The translations under genes and the position numbers were made by a program. This document shows positions 18,593 through 28,659 of a stretch of 64,000 nt of DNA, piece by piece. The notes below the pieces were generated by a model, which was not told the DNA's origin, made no database searches, and saw nothing but the letters and a program-made list of their open reading frames with translations. The DNA is from Endozoicomonas sp. OPT23 (lineage in GTDB: Bacteria; Pseudomonadota; Gammaproteobacteria; Pseudomonadales; Endozoicomonadaceae): positions 1 through 64,000 of the forward strand of contig NZ_PPFD01000005.1 of NCBI RefSeq assembly GCF_009653635.1. The letters run 5' to 3'. Within the stretch, counting starts at the first letter, position 1, and the number at the start of each line of letters is the position of its first letter.

Positions 18593-18664
18593 AACATTAG
18601 AAAGAGGAACTTATTTTAGGACTGATCCTAAGCGATACAAATAGACCATCGGAAGAAGTAAGTC

Positions 18665-19327
18665 ATGGCAGTATTGTTTTTTAATGCGACACTGATGACC
18701 CTGGGTCTTGCCCTATCATCACTAATACTGGGCCTGATACTGGCAACAGTATTCGCTTTACTGGAATTAGGAAGGTTCCGCATTCTCAGATACCTGACCA
18801 CAACAATGGTCACAGTACTGCGAGGCTTGCCTGAAATTCTGGTGGTCTTCTTTATCTACTTTGGCTCATCCCATGCTATTTTTCTGCTAACCGATGAGTA
18901 CATAGAAGTCAGCCCCTTCACTGCCGGCACTATTGCCCTGGGGCTGATTTATGCCGCTTATGCCAGTCAGACTATCCGTGGCGCTCTGATGGCTGTAAAT
19001 AAAGGCCAAACCGAAGCGGCCAAGGCTCTTGGTATTCACACCCGAAGATCGTTTATTCGCATTGTGGTGCCTCAAGCCTGGCGTCATGCCCTGCCAGGAT
19101 TAGGCAATCAGTGGCTGGTACTGCTGAAAGATACGGCGCTGGTTGCCCTGATTGGCAGCACAGAACTGTTACATCAAGCTCAGATGTTGTCCTCAAAAAC
19201 TTTTGAGCCTTTTACCTGGTATTCGGTTGCCGCTGTTATCTATCTGGTGATTACCCTGATCAGCCAGAAACTACTGAACAGCATGAAAGCCAAAGCTTCA
19301 CAACATGAAAGAGTGGTGACCGCATGA
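18665..19327 (+). CDS. artQ: Arginine ABC transporter, permease ArtQ
   Basis: A 220-residue inner-membrane permease of the HisMQ family, with about five hydrophobic segments. The EAA loop is clear: TEAAKALGIHTRRSFIRIVVPQAWRHALPGLGNQW (about residues 117-150), which contacts the ATPase. GGAAGAAG lies upstream of the ATG. Its last codons overlap the artM start by four bases (ATGA), indicating translational coupling. Confidence 0.9.
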   Translation: MAVLFFNATLMTLGLALSSLILGLILATVFALLELGRFRILRYLTTTMVTVLRGLPEILVVFFIYFGSSHAIFLLTDEYIEVSPFTAGTIALGLIYAAYASQTIRGALMAVNKGQTEAAKALGIHTRRSFIRIVVPQAWRHALPGLGNQWLVLLKDTALVALIGSTELLHQAQMLSSKTFEPFTWYSVAAVIYLVITLISQKLLNSMKAKASQHERVVTA

Positions 19328-20004
19328 ACCTTGAAGCCATCATGGATTACATGCCTCAACTATTAAAAGGGCTGGAAACTACTCTTGAATTGACCTTTGC
19401 CAGCCTGTTCAGTGGTCTGGCACTGGCGGTCGTTTTCACTCTGATTTTAAGCCTGCGATTTAAACCGCTGGAATGGCTGGTAAAAGCACAGATCCTGCTG
19501 TTCACAGGCACACCATTGCTGGTGCAGATCTTTTTGATTTATTACGGACCTGCGCAATTTAAAGGCCTGCAGGATAGTTTCCTCTGGCCTCTGCTCAGCG
19601 AACCCTGGTTCTGCGCACTACTGGCACTGGCATTGAACTCTGCCGCGTACTCCACTCAATTGTTCAAAGGTGCTGTTGATGCCGTGCCTGCCGGAGACTG
19701 GGAAGCGGCACTGGCACTGGGTATGAACAAGAGACAGACGTTGATTCGTATTGTTCTGCCGCATGCTTTTCGTAGAGCGCTGCCCGCTTACGGCAATGAG
19801 ATGATTCTGGTAATGAAAGGCACTTCTCTGGCCAGCACCATCACGCTGATGGACTTGATGGGCTATGCTGACCGCCTCAATGCCAGAACCTACGACACAC
19901 TTACTGTATTTACTCTGGCTGGAGTTATCTATTTGACCATGACTGGAATAATGACGCTGGTGATAAGAATAATGGAAAGGAGAGCTTTAGCTTTTTCTAA
20001 CTAG
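19324..20004 (+). CDS. artM: Arginine ABC transporter, permease ArtM
   Basis: A 226-residue HisMQ-family permease, partner of ArtQ. It has the EAA loop WEAALALGMNKRQTLIRIVLPHAFRRALPAYGNEM (about residues 127-160) and roughly five membrane segments. It starts within the artQ stop codon (ATGA overlap). It is the last gene of the artPJQM operon; a long hairpin follows the stop. Confidence 0.9.
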   Translation: MNLEAIMDYMPQLLKGLETTLELTFASLFSGLALAVVFTLILSLRFKPLEWLVKAQILLFTGTPLLVQIFLIYYGPAQFKGLQDSFLWPLLSEPWFCALLALALNSAAYSTQLFKGAVDAVPAGDWEAALALGMNKRQTLIRIVLPHAFRRALPAYGNEMILVMKGTSLASTITLMDLMGYADRLNARTYDTLTVFTLAGVIYLTMTGIMTLVIRIMERRALAFSN

Positions 20005-20015
20005 ATTTTTCCTGT

Positions 20016-20054
20016 GTACTACTCCCTGCTCTATAGAAAAGCAGGGAGTAGTAC
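20016..20054. terminator. Bidirectional terminator-like hairpin after artM
   Basis: GTACTACTCCCTGCT (20016-20030) and AGCAGGGAGTAGTAC (20040-20054) form a perfect 15-bp stem with a 9-base loop, between the convergent artM and the minus-strand gene ending at 20058. Neither side has a long T run. Confidence 0.6.
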
Positions 20055-20057
20055 AAC

Positions 20058-20867
20058 TCAATTGATCCAGTTCTCTACCCCCTCCAGAAAAGAGCTATCC
20101 AGGCTATCTATAAAACCGTTCGACGGTGAACCACCCATATCGAACACTCCGGAATCAAGGCTGCCACTTAAGTCTATCTTTTCATCAATTTCAGGAATGC
20201 TGGCCAGATCAATTAGACGGCTACTCCCACTGCGAGGACTAGCATTTTCAGTTCCAGGAATGGATTTAAGAACCTTAGGCTGGGTTTCAGAAGTATCGGA
20301 CTGCACACCATGAGCTTCCAGCATGCTAGATACATTCTGTATATTGGCTAATAGCTGAGCCTGGAACCGAGTAATCGTCCCTGAAACTTCAGGCGCGGCC
20401 TCTTTCTTTAATTCTTCCATTACATAGTGAGCATATGCGAAATACTTATTATTATGCGCTGCCACTCTGAGAGCATCCTCTCTACTCATACCATCCCAGG
20501 ATTGAACAAACTGCCCCTCTGGTAATTGACTCAGAGAACTCTTCTCGGCCTTGTCGAATTGCTTTATAGAAGTACGATCTGCGCGCTTTGCTCTTGCTCT
20601 CTTACTTTTCGGAGAAGTGAGCTTAGAATGCTTTATCGTTGAAGCATCACTTGACTCAGCCTGCCTGCTATCTCTCATAGCCAATGTTCTTTTTAGGCCA
20701 CAACTTTGCAAACTAACATTATCTGTTTGAATGTGCATATCAGGATTCACTGAATGCAATACAGCACCATTGAAATAACCATAAGACAGAGAGGCGTCTG
20801 CTAAGGCTCGTGGGCACTCTTGAAATAACCCGTTATGAGATAAAATTTGAAAACCTGCTGGATCCAT
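20058..20867 (-). CDS. Uncharacterised Ser-rich protein with basic cluster (candidate effector)
   Basis: A 269-residue protein from the ATG at 20867, chosen because GGGAGGAAG sits just upstream. The frame is open further to 20954 but would then run into the tetR gene. No signal peptide, membrane segment or known domain is seen. A dense basic cluster (SPKSKRARAKRADR, about residues 85-98) resembles a nuclear localisation signal or a nucleic-acid-binding patch. The C-terminal third is Ser/Asp/Gly-rich and probably disordered. I do not recognise the family; a secreted-effector role is conjecture. Confidence 0.55.
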   Translation of the reverse strand: MDPAGFQILSHNGLFQECPRALADASLSYGYFNGAVLHSVNPDMHIQTDNVSLQSCGLKRTLAMRDSRQAESSDASTIKHSKLTSPKSKRARAKRADRTSIKQFDKAEKSSLSQLPEGQFVQSWDGMSREDALRVAAHNNKYFAYAHYVMEELKKEAAPEVSGTITRFQAQLLANIQNVSSMLEAHGVQSDTSETQPKVLKSIPGTENASPRSGSSRLIDLASIPEIDEKIDLSGSLDSGVFDMGGSPSNGFIDSLDSSFLEGVENWIN

Positions 20868-20940
20868 AATACTTCCTCCCTGTACGGCCAATTCAATTAA
20901 GTGAAGCAGGCAGTCGAAGGGCTCGCCATACAACTTTTGG

Positions 20941-21537
20941 CTAATTAGTGGCAAACAGTCTGACTGAGTTTTTGCACATATCCTCTACAGAATCTCTATC
21001 AATGTAAATTCCATCGTTTATCAAACGACATAAACCATGCAAAGTACCCCAACTGACTTGAGCGAGCCGCAGTGCGTTCTGTTCTTCAGCAATCAGATTC
21101 TTCTGCTGACACCTTTCCACAAATTCCACGTAGGATTGAAAAGCATCGTAAGACAGTTTTCTCAGTGATTCTGTAGGTTGCCCATGCTTCCAGATAGGGC
21201 GACCAAACATCAGGTCATAATGCTCTGCCGACTCTGTGGCGAAATCCAGATAAGCTCTGGAGAAGTGTTCAAACCAGATTTCCATGCTTTCAGGCAACTG
21301 ACTAAGTAAACCATCCAACTCTGCCTGCCATCGCCTGAAGCCATCTTCCGCTATGGCACAGAGCAAACCATTTTTATCCTTAAAGTGGTGATAGGCGGCC
21401 GTTCTTGAAACCCCAAGACGATCTGCAAGCCCGCGCATTGAGAGCCCATCAATGCTTTTTTCTGCTATCACTAATGCAGCTTCATTAAGCAGCTTCTGTT
21501 GCAGGTCACCGTGATGGTACTTATTTTTATCAGTCAT
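20941..21537 (-). CDS. TetR-family transcriptional regulator
   Basis: A 198-residue repressor. The N-terminal helix-turn-helix reads LSMRGLADRLGVSRTAAYHHFKDKNGLL (residues 32-59); the C-terminal ligand-binding domain is divergent with a WGTLHGL segment. It is divergent from the fadH-like gene with a 106-base gap containing two repeated palindromes. It therefore probably represses both itself and fadH and responds to a fatty-acyl compound or another hydrophobic ligand. The ligand is inference. Confidence 0.85.
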   Translation of the reverse strand: MTDKNKYHHGDLQQKLLNEAALVIAEKSIDGLSMRGLADRLGVSRTAAYHHFKDKNGLLCAIAEDGFRRWQAELDGLLSQLPESMEIWFEHFSRAYLDFATESAEHYDLMFGRPIWKHGQPTESLRKLSYDAFQSYVEFVERCQQKNLIAEEQNALRLAQVSWGTLHGLCRLINDGIYIDRDSVEDMCKNSVRLFATN

Positions 21538-21562
21538 ACGTTTCTAGTTGCATCGACAAATC

Positions 21563-21617
21563 TTGACACCGTCAACATACATCCTTATCTTGACACCGTC
21601 CAGATAATAAATAGATA
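21563..21617 (+). promoter_or_regulatory. fadH promoter with tandem TetR-type operators
   Basis: Two copies of TTGAC-ACC-GTCAA occur at 21563-21575 (perfect palindrome) and 21590-21602 (one mismatch), 27 bp apart and part of a 13-bp exact direct repeat. The second copy contains a -35 TTGACA (21590-21595), with a possible -10 TAGATA (21612-21617) at 16-base spacing. A repressor bound here would block transcription of the plus-strand gene. Confidence 0.65.
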
Positions 21618-21634
21618 CAAAAAGCATCTGATGA

Positions 21635-23668
<2,034 letters not shown>

Positions 23669-23687
23669 TCCTAAAGAGAAGACAGAA

Positions 23688-23724
23688 TGACCGGAGCATT
23701 TCATTGAAGTATCAACTCCGGTCA
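23688..23724. terminator. Hairpin between convergent fadH and protease genes
   Basis: TGACCGGAG (23688-23696) and CTCCGGTCA (23716-23724) pair over a 19-base loop in the gap between two convergent genes. No T run follows, so a terminator role is only likely from position. Confidence 0.4.
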
Positions 23725-23793
23725 CTCACTTCGCACGGCTCAAGTGTGTAAATATACTCAAGCGAATACCAAACAGCTGTTTAATTTATTCTA

Positions 23794-25047
23794 TTAATAA
23801 ATTGTTTTAGGACCTATCACTGCAGCTGCCTTCTTATAGGGTTCTGCAAGTTGTGCAAAACCAACTCTGTTTGATTCCTGGTCAAAGACGGAATAAACAG
23901 AACGGAGGAAAGTATCACCAAGAATCCAGGGTGGATTTGGATTCAAAGGGTCAGGAAACATTGGTTCAACTGCCAGTATACATTCTTGCTGGCCTGCTTC
24001 ATTTTGCTGCTTTACGACCAAATACTCCTCGGTAAGCGTATAGACCTTGTTACCCAGCACTATATCCAGAGGTTCAATCTGACCCAGGTTTGAGCAATCT
24101 TTGGCAACATAAATTCGGTTAGCTATATCATCATAGGCGTCTTCAGATACGGCCATTAAAGAAGTGCCACTGTCGACAATAACTGGGCAGATATCTGCTC
24201 CACAGCCCAGATCTATACTCTTTCCAGCAGCCTTCAAGCCGTGCATATTGATCGTGTAATACAGCTTTTTCGTATTTCTGCCATACAGGTTCACCAGCTT
24301 ATGCCAGTCGATATTTCCCTGATAATAATTCTTGTCATAGCCCCCAATGAAGAGTTTGCTGCCAGAACTATCCGCTTTATTGCTCAAATAAAATGAAAAT
24401 AGTTGCTTATCAATAAGCCTTTGTTTTTTAGCATTCTCAAACCATGTCGGTATATGGTCTTCAGACAGCATGGTATAACCAAGACCAAATATGCCATCAA
24501 AAGGTAACCCCTTGAAGAAGCCGGACACATAATCAGCAACTGCAAACCCCTGATTTGGAACAGTCACATTAGCCAGACTTATCTGATCGATGCCTTCAGT
24601 ACCATTCATGGATCCGGTTCCATACTGAATCGATATCGACTTATTTGTCTGGTGAAATGTGCTGCTACTGGCTGGATTAAATTTGTCTTTCCCCACACAC
24701 CCTTCAATTGTGCAACGACTTCCAGGAATCCAGATATCTGAAGATCCGGTATCTAGAACAGCAGTGAACAACTGATACCTTGAGCCTATTTGGAATGAGC
24801 CGAAGTACATGGTTTTTGATAGGTTTTTGATAGGCAGGGCTGGCGGAATACTATCCTTGATATCGTCGGACAATTGATTAATCTCAAGCCGCTGATCTTT
24901 ATGCGGTGCTTTCAAATCAATAGTTATTGGGAGTTGGTTTTTTTGCACCCCTGAAAAACCAGAATCAGCCAAATCAGCTGATACCCATGACACCCCACAT
25001 AATAGCAAGGGCACCCCAAGTCGCAGACTATTTGTAAAAAACGTCAT
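23794..25047 (-). CDS. Secreted pepsin-like aspartic protease (family A1)
   Basis: A 417-residue eukaryote-type pepsin fold enzyme. A signal peptide ends at VSA (residue 24), and a propeptide-like stretch runs to about residue 75. The two catalytic motifs are DTGSSDIW (Asp99) and VDSGTS (Asp292), with the flap tyrosine in QYGTGSMNG (Tyr142) and the C-terminal WILGDTFLRSVYSVFD. All three vertebrate pepsin disulfide pairs seem present: Cys112-Cys117, Cys282-Cys287 and Cys318-Cys356. Family knowledge: bacterial A1 proteases such as shewasin are rare and lack these cysteines. The gene stands alone and is somewhat A+T-rich. Secretion and a role against host proteins are inferred. Confidence 0.9.
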   Translation of the reverse strand: MTFFTNSLRLGVPLLLCGVSWVSADLADSGFSGVQKNQLPITIDLKAPHKDQRLEINQLSDDIKDSIPPALPIKNLSKTMYFGSFQIGSRYQLFTAVLDTGSSDIWIPGSRCTIEGCVGKDKFNPASSSTFHQTNKSISIQYGTGSMNGTEGIDQISLANVTVPNQGFAVADYVSGFFKGLPFDGIFGLGYTMLSEDHIPTWFENAKKQRLIDKQLFSFYLSNKADSSGSKLFIGGYDKNYYQGNIDWHKLVNLYGRNTKKLYYTINMHGLKAAGKSIDLGCGADICPVIVDSGTSLMAVSEDAYDDIANRIYVAKDCSNLGQIEPLDIVLGNKVYTLTEEYLVVKQQNEAGQQECILAVEPMFPDPLNPNPPWILGDTFLRSVYSVFDQESNRVGFAQLAEPYKKAAAVIGPKTIY

Positions 25048-25209
25048 AATTTAGCCTCAGATTTGGCAGTCAGAAGTTAAGCACGACTGCCTGTATTCAG
25101 GCTAAAACTATAGAAGCTAACTCAATCCAGCCAAGCAATTTTCTAGACTGTTTTACTCTAAGTTTTTACTCTGGCAATTCAAAAATTAATGTTACAAAAG
25201 AATCTGTTT

Positions 25210-25521
25210 TCAACCTGCTGTCGTATTTTTTTCAACTCGCTGGCAACTCCAACCCCAGTCTTCCTGCTTTTCGACAAATTCTGCGGCTTTGTCCTCACAG
25301 TAACCTTTGGTGTAATTGGCGTTCCAAAGGGTTTCTGACACTTCATCCTTGGTGTACCTTACTTCACAGGGCAAGCTACTTTCTCTCTGAAGATAAACAA
25401 CCTCAACCTTTCGCTCTTCCTTGAAGTGTTTGCAAGAAAAAGCATAGCTGGTATTCGCCTGGGCAGTACTTACCAAGCCCAGAGCCCCCATCAGCACAAG
25501 AAGCACTCTTTTTTTCATCAT
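25210..25521 (-). CDS. Small secreted Cys-containing protein
   Basis: A 103-residue protein with a signal peptide (KKRVLLVLMGALGLVSTAQA, then NTSYAF). The mature part has four cysteines (FSCKHF, LPCEVRY, GYCEDKA, WSCQRV) that could form two disulfides in the periplasm. The first of two adjacent ATGs is given; the second, three bases on, is equally possible. I recognise no functional domain. It lies 70 bases downstream of topB on the same strand and may be an independent unit. Confidence 0.7.
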   Translation of the reverse strand: MMKKRVLLVLMGALGLVSTAQANTSYAFSCKHFKEERKVEVVYLQRESSLPCEVRYTKDEVSETLWNANYTKGYCEDKAAEFVEKQEDWGWSCQRVEKNTTAG

Positions 25522-25591
25522 TCACTCACACATAGTTATTTGAATAAAGAAAAACTCTACCATAGTCCTATATTAATACCGATGATGGTGA

Positions 25592-27523
25592 TCACTTAGT
25601 TTTTCGTTTTTGGCGAAAGCTTCGCTTCTTTCGATAAGGTTTTGCAGGTATTGCTCTGATCTCACCCATGCCACTAGAGCCTGCACTACTAAGTAACTCT
25701 CTAAGCTGCGCTTCAAGATCGCCCATAAACACCTGATAACTTCCCTGCCGTTCAACGATGCTATTGAGATATTGCTCCCAGCGAGCCGTCATATCCGGTC
25801 GAGTTGCCGGTTCCGGCAAAGCATTAATCAAGGCCATACCTGTTGTGGTCGCATTAATATTTTTGGCATTTCTGGTTAGATAATCCCGCTTGAACAACAA
25901 CTCAATAATTCCGGCTCGTGTCGCCTCCGTTCCCAAACCATCAGTGTCCTTGAGCACCTTTCGTATGTCTTTATCACTGACATATCGAGCGATACCGGTC
26001 ATGGCAGAAAGCAGACTGGCATCATTAAAAGGTTTAGGCGGCTGAGTTATTTTTTCTGCAATCTCGGCATCACTGCAGTGAACCGGGTCATCTTTTTTCA
26101 GGTCAGGCAGAAACTGATCTTCGCTGTCAGTTGGGGTCTTCTTACTTTTTGGATAGAGTGACTTCCAACCTTCCTGAAGCGATACTCGACTGCTCGCGGT
26201 GAATAATCCACCTTCAATAGTCACCTCAAGCTTACGGGAAGAGTACGTGTGTTCAGGGTAGAACTGAGCGATGTATTGTCGTGATATCAATCCGTACAGC
26301 TTATTTACCTTATCCCCCATAGCCGAAAGATTAGCTCTTCTGGCGGTAGGAATAATAGCGTGGTGAGCACCCACTTTTTTATCATTCCATGCTCGACCTT
26401 TTCGGTGAGTATCAGCACCATCAACAGATGAAACCAGTTGATCGGCATTACTTCTGATCGCGGCCAGAACATCCGGCGCTTCATTAAAATGCTCTGCTGG
26501 CAGATAACGACAGTCAGATCGTGGATAGGTAATAAGCTTCTGTTCGTAGAGTTTCTGACAGATATCCAGCACTTCCTTTGCGGCCAGCCGGAGTGCTTTT
26601 GCAGCGTCTATCTGTAAACTGGACAAAGAATACGGCAACGGAGCATTCTCTTTCCCCTTCTTATTCTCTGCCTTGGTGACAAGGCCGTCTTTTCCTTTTA
26701 TACGACTGACTACGTTTTCTGCCAGCTTATCATTTAAGACACGACCATCATCATCCATCCAGGGCTGACAGTTTTCGCTGGGCTGCCATTTTGCTTTAAA
26801 GCTCTCATTCTGTTGAGTCTGAATCAAAGCAAACACTTCAAAATAAGGACAGGGTTTAAAATCAGCTATCTCCTGATCTCTTCTTACCACCAACCCAAGT
26901 ACCGGTGTCTGTACTCTGCCTACAGAAAGCAAACCGTTATGGCCAGCCTTTCGCCCCAGTACGGTATAAGCTCTGGTCAGGTTAATGCCATAAAGCCAGT
27001 CAGCACGAGAACGAGCCAAAGCAGACACTGACAGAGGAACATATTCGGTATTACTCTTCAAACGGGCCAAAGCCTTTTTAACCGCAGCAGCGTTCAGGTC
27101 ATTGACCAGAAGACGTCGAACGTTTTTTCTGCGGGCTTGTGACAGTTTCAGGTAGTCCAGCACTTCGTCCACCAGCAGCTGACCTTCTCTGTCAGGGTCA
27201 CCCGCATGAACAATAACGTCAGCCGTTTTTAACAGTTTTCTGATTACTGACAGCTGCTTTCGTACGCCTTTTCTAGGCTGGAGTTGCCACTGCTCGGGAA
27301 TAATTGGCAGATGTTCCAGCCGCCACTGTTTATAAGCGGGGTCATAGCTGTCGGGCTCGGACTGTTCCAATAAGTGCCCAACACACCAGGTCACATAATC
27401 ACCTGATGAGGATTCTATATAACCTTCGTGTTTCTTTAACGGCTTGGGCAACACATCAGCAATGGCTCGGCCCAGACTTGGTTTTTCGGCAATGATTAGT
27501 CGCATTGTTTCTGATGCACTCAC
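25592..27523 (-). CDS. topB: DNA topoisomerase III
   Basis: A 643-residue type IA topoisomerase. The N-terminal Toprim domain has IIAEKPSLGRAIAD and HAGDPDREGQLL, and the catalytic tyrosine lies in LITYPRSDCRYLP (about residue 336). It decatenates DNA by single-strand passage. A lysine/arginine-rich tail (KPYRKKRSFRQKRKTK) ends the protein and likely binds DNA. The GTG start at 27523 overlaps the stop of the upstream gene (GTGA) and has GGAAGAG upstream; an ATG at 27505 would give the conventional MRLIIAEKPS start. Confidence 0.93.
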   Translation of the reverse strand: MSASETMRLIIAEKPSLGRAIADVLPKPLKKHEGYIESSSGDYVTWCVGHLLEQSEPDSYDPAYKQWRLEHLPIIPEQWQLQPRKGVRKQLSVIRKLLKTADVIVHAGDPDREGQLLVDEVLDYLKLSQARRKNVRRLLVNDLNAAAVKKALARLKSNTEYVPLSVSALARSRADWLYGINLTRAYTVLGRKAGHNGLLSVGRVQTPVLGLVVRRDQEIADFKPCPYFEVFALIQTQQNESFKAKWQPSENCQPWMDDDGRVLNDKLAENVVSRIKGKDGLVTKAENKKGKENAPLPYSLSSLQIDAAKALRLAAKEVLDICQKLYEQKLITYPRSDCRYLPAEHFNEAPDVLAAIRSNADQLVSSVDGADTHRKGRAWNDKKVGAHHAIIPTARRANLSAMGDKVNKLYGLISRQYIAQFYPEHTYSSRKLEVTIEGGLFTASSRVSLQEGWKSLYPKSKKTPTDSEDQFLPDLKKDDPVHCSDAEIAEKITQPPKPFNDASLLSAMTGIARYVSDKDIRKVLKDTDGLGTEATRAGIIELLFKRDYLTRNAKNINATTTGMALINALPEPATRPDMTARWEQYLNSIVERQGSYQVFMGDLEAQLRELLSSAGSSGMGEIRAIPAKPYRKKRSFRQKRKTK

Positions 27524-28563
27524 TCTTCCGTGCAGAGCATTTCCTGCTCAGGTCTGTCACTTTTATTTGTCGCTGATAACGGGCGATTGGCAATACCGAA
27601 TGGAATATGAACCATGGGAATATCACCTGCTTCTGTTGTCAGATGGGTTTTCTGATCATCAAAAAACATATGAGGTCTGAGTTTATTAAGAATTCGGTCT
27701 TTTGCCATACCACCCAAAAAGAAGGTCTGGTTTGCACTGACACCCCAGCTTTCAAGGGTAGTAATCACTCGCTCATGGGCGGGAGCACTTCGTGCGGTGA
27801 CAATAGCGGTTCGAATCAAAGGTTGGTACTCAGAATTCCGGAGCTTTTCCTGTTCCTCAAGTTCCTGCAGTGTTGCCAGTTTTCTGAACAAATCTGCTAA
27901 CGGTCCTGGCTTATGGGGAATATGGGACTTTGCTGACTCATATTGATAAAATTCAGGCAAGTCACCTTCCTTATAAATCGTTTCTGATTCGTCATCTGCT
28001 ATTACACCGTCAAAATCAAAAGCGATTCTCAGCTCATCACAGGCATCGTCATTCACAATTTTACTGGGCAGAACCAGACCTGCAGGAAACCCAGCCTCGA
28101 TGGCCTGCTGAGCATCTTCCTGGTTGGCTGTCAGAAACAGCGAAGCATTAAACGCCGGAATATATTCATAAGGAGAGCGCCCTTCCATAAAGGCAGCACG
28201 ACTGATATTCAGTCCGTAGTGTCGAATAGAGCGAAATACTCGCTTGCCTGAAGCGGCTGAATTTCTGGATAACAGAATCACTTCAACCGGCTCTTCCTTA
28301 GGAAAACGATTATTCAATGCCAGAAATCGTTTGATGAAAGGAAATGCGACGCCTTTGCCCAAGACCTTGTTCAGGTTGTCTTCCTGAAACTGTTTATAGG
28401 TCTGACTGCCTTTCTCGGTATAAACAGCATGGGACTCAGAAAGATCAAAGAGAGCACTGGACGATACGGCTATAACCAGCTTCTTTTCTATCGGGAATAA
28501 CATCGTTTCTTCAGAGTCCTGAGAGGGTTCATTGGCAACAGAGCCAAGTTTACCGGATTTCAT
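27520..28563 (-). CDS. Cytosolic 5'-nucleotidase (PF06189 type)
   Basis: A 347-residue protein of the 5'-nucleotidase family related to eukaryotic cN-I enzymes. It shows the HAD-type nucleophile motif AFDFDGVIADDESE (Asp183/Asp185) and a downstream FFLGGMAKDRIL with MFFDDQ acidic residues. The N-terminal part LVIAVSSSALFDLSESHAVYTEKG is also typical. It would hydrolyse nucleoside monophosphates in the cytoplasm. It overlaps topB by four bases and is probably translated coupled with it. It is divergent from dgt, another nucleotide-metabolism gene. Confidence 0.85.
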   Translation of the reverse strand: MKSGKLGSVANEPSQDSEETMLFPIEKKLVIAVSSSALFDLSESHAVYTEKGSQTYKQFQEDNLNKVLGKGVAFPFIKRFLALNNRFPKEEPVEVILLSRNSAASGKRVFRSIRHYGLNISRAAFMEGRSPYEYIPAFNASLFLTANQEDAQQAIEAGFPAGLVLPSKIVNDDACDELRIAFDFDGVIADDESETIYKEGDLPEFYQYESAKSHIPHKPGPLADLFRKLATLQELEEQEKLRNSEYQPLIRTAIVTARSAPAHERVITTLESWGVSANQTFFLGGMAKDRILNKLRPHMFFDDQKTHLTTEAGDIPMVHIPFGIANRPLSATNKSDRPEQEMLCTEE

Positions 28564-28659
28564 TCAGATTTCTCCCTGCCTTCCCGCCAGTGTTCTAACT
28601 TAACACCAAGTTGGCCGACATTTTCTATATCAGAAACATTTTTTGCTTATGGCTTATTT

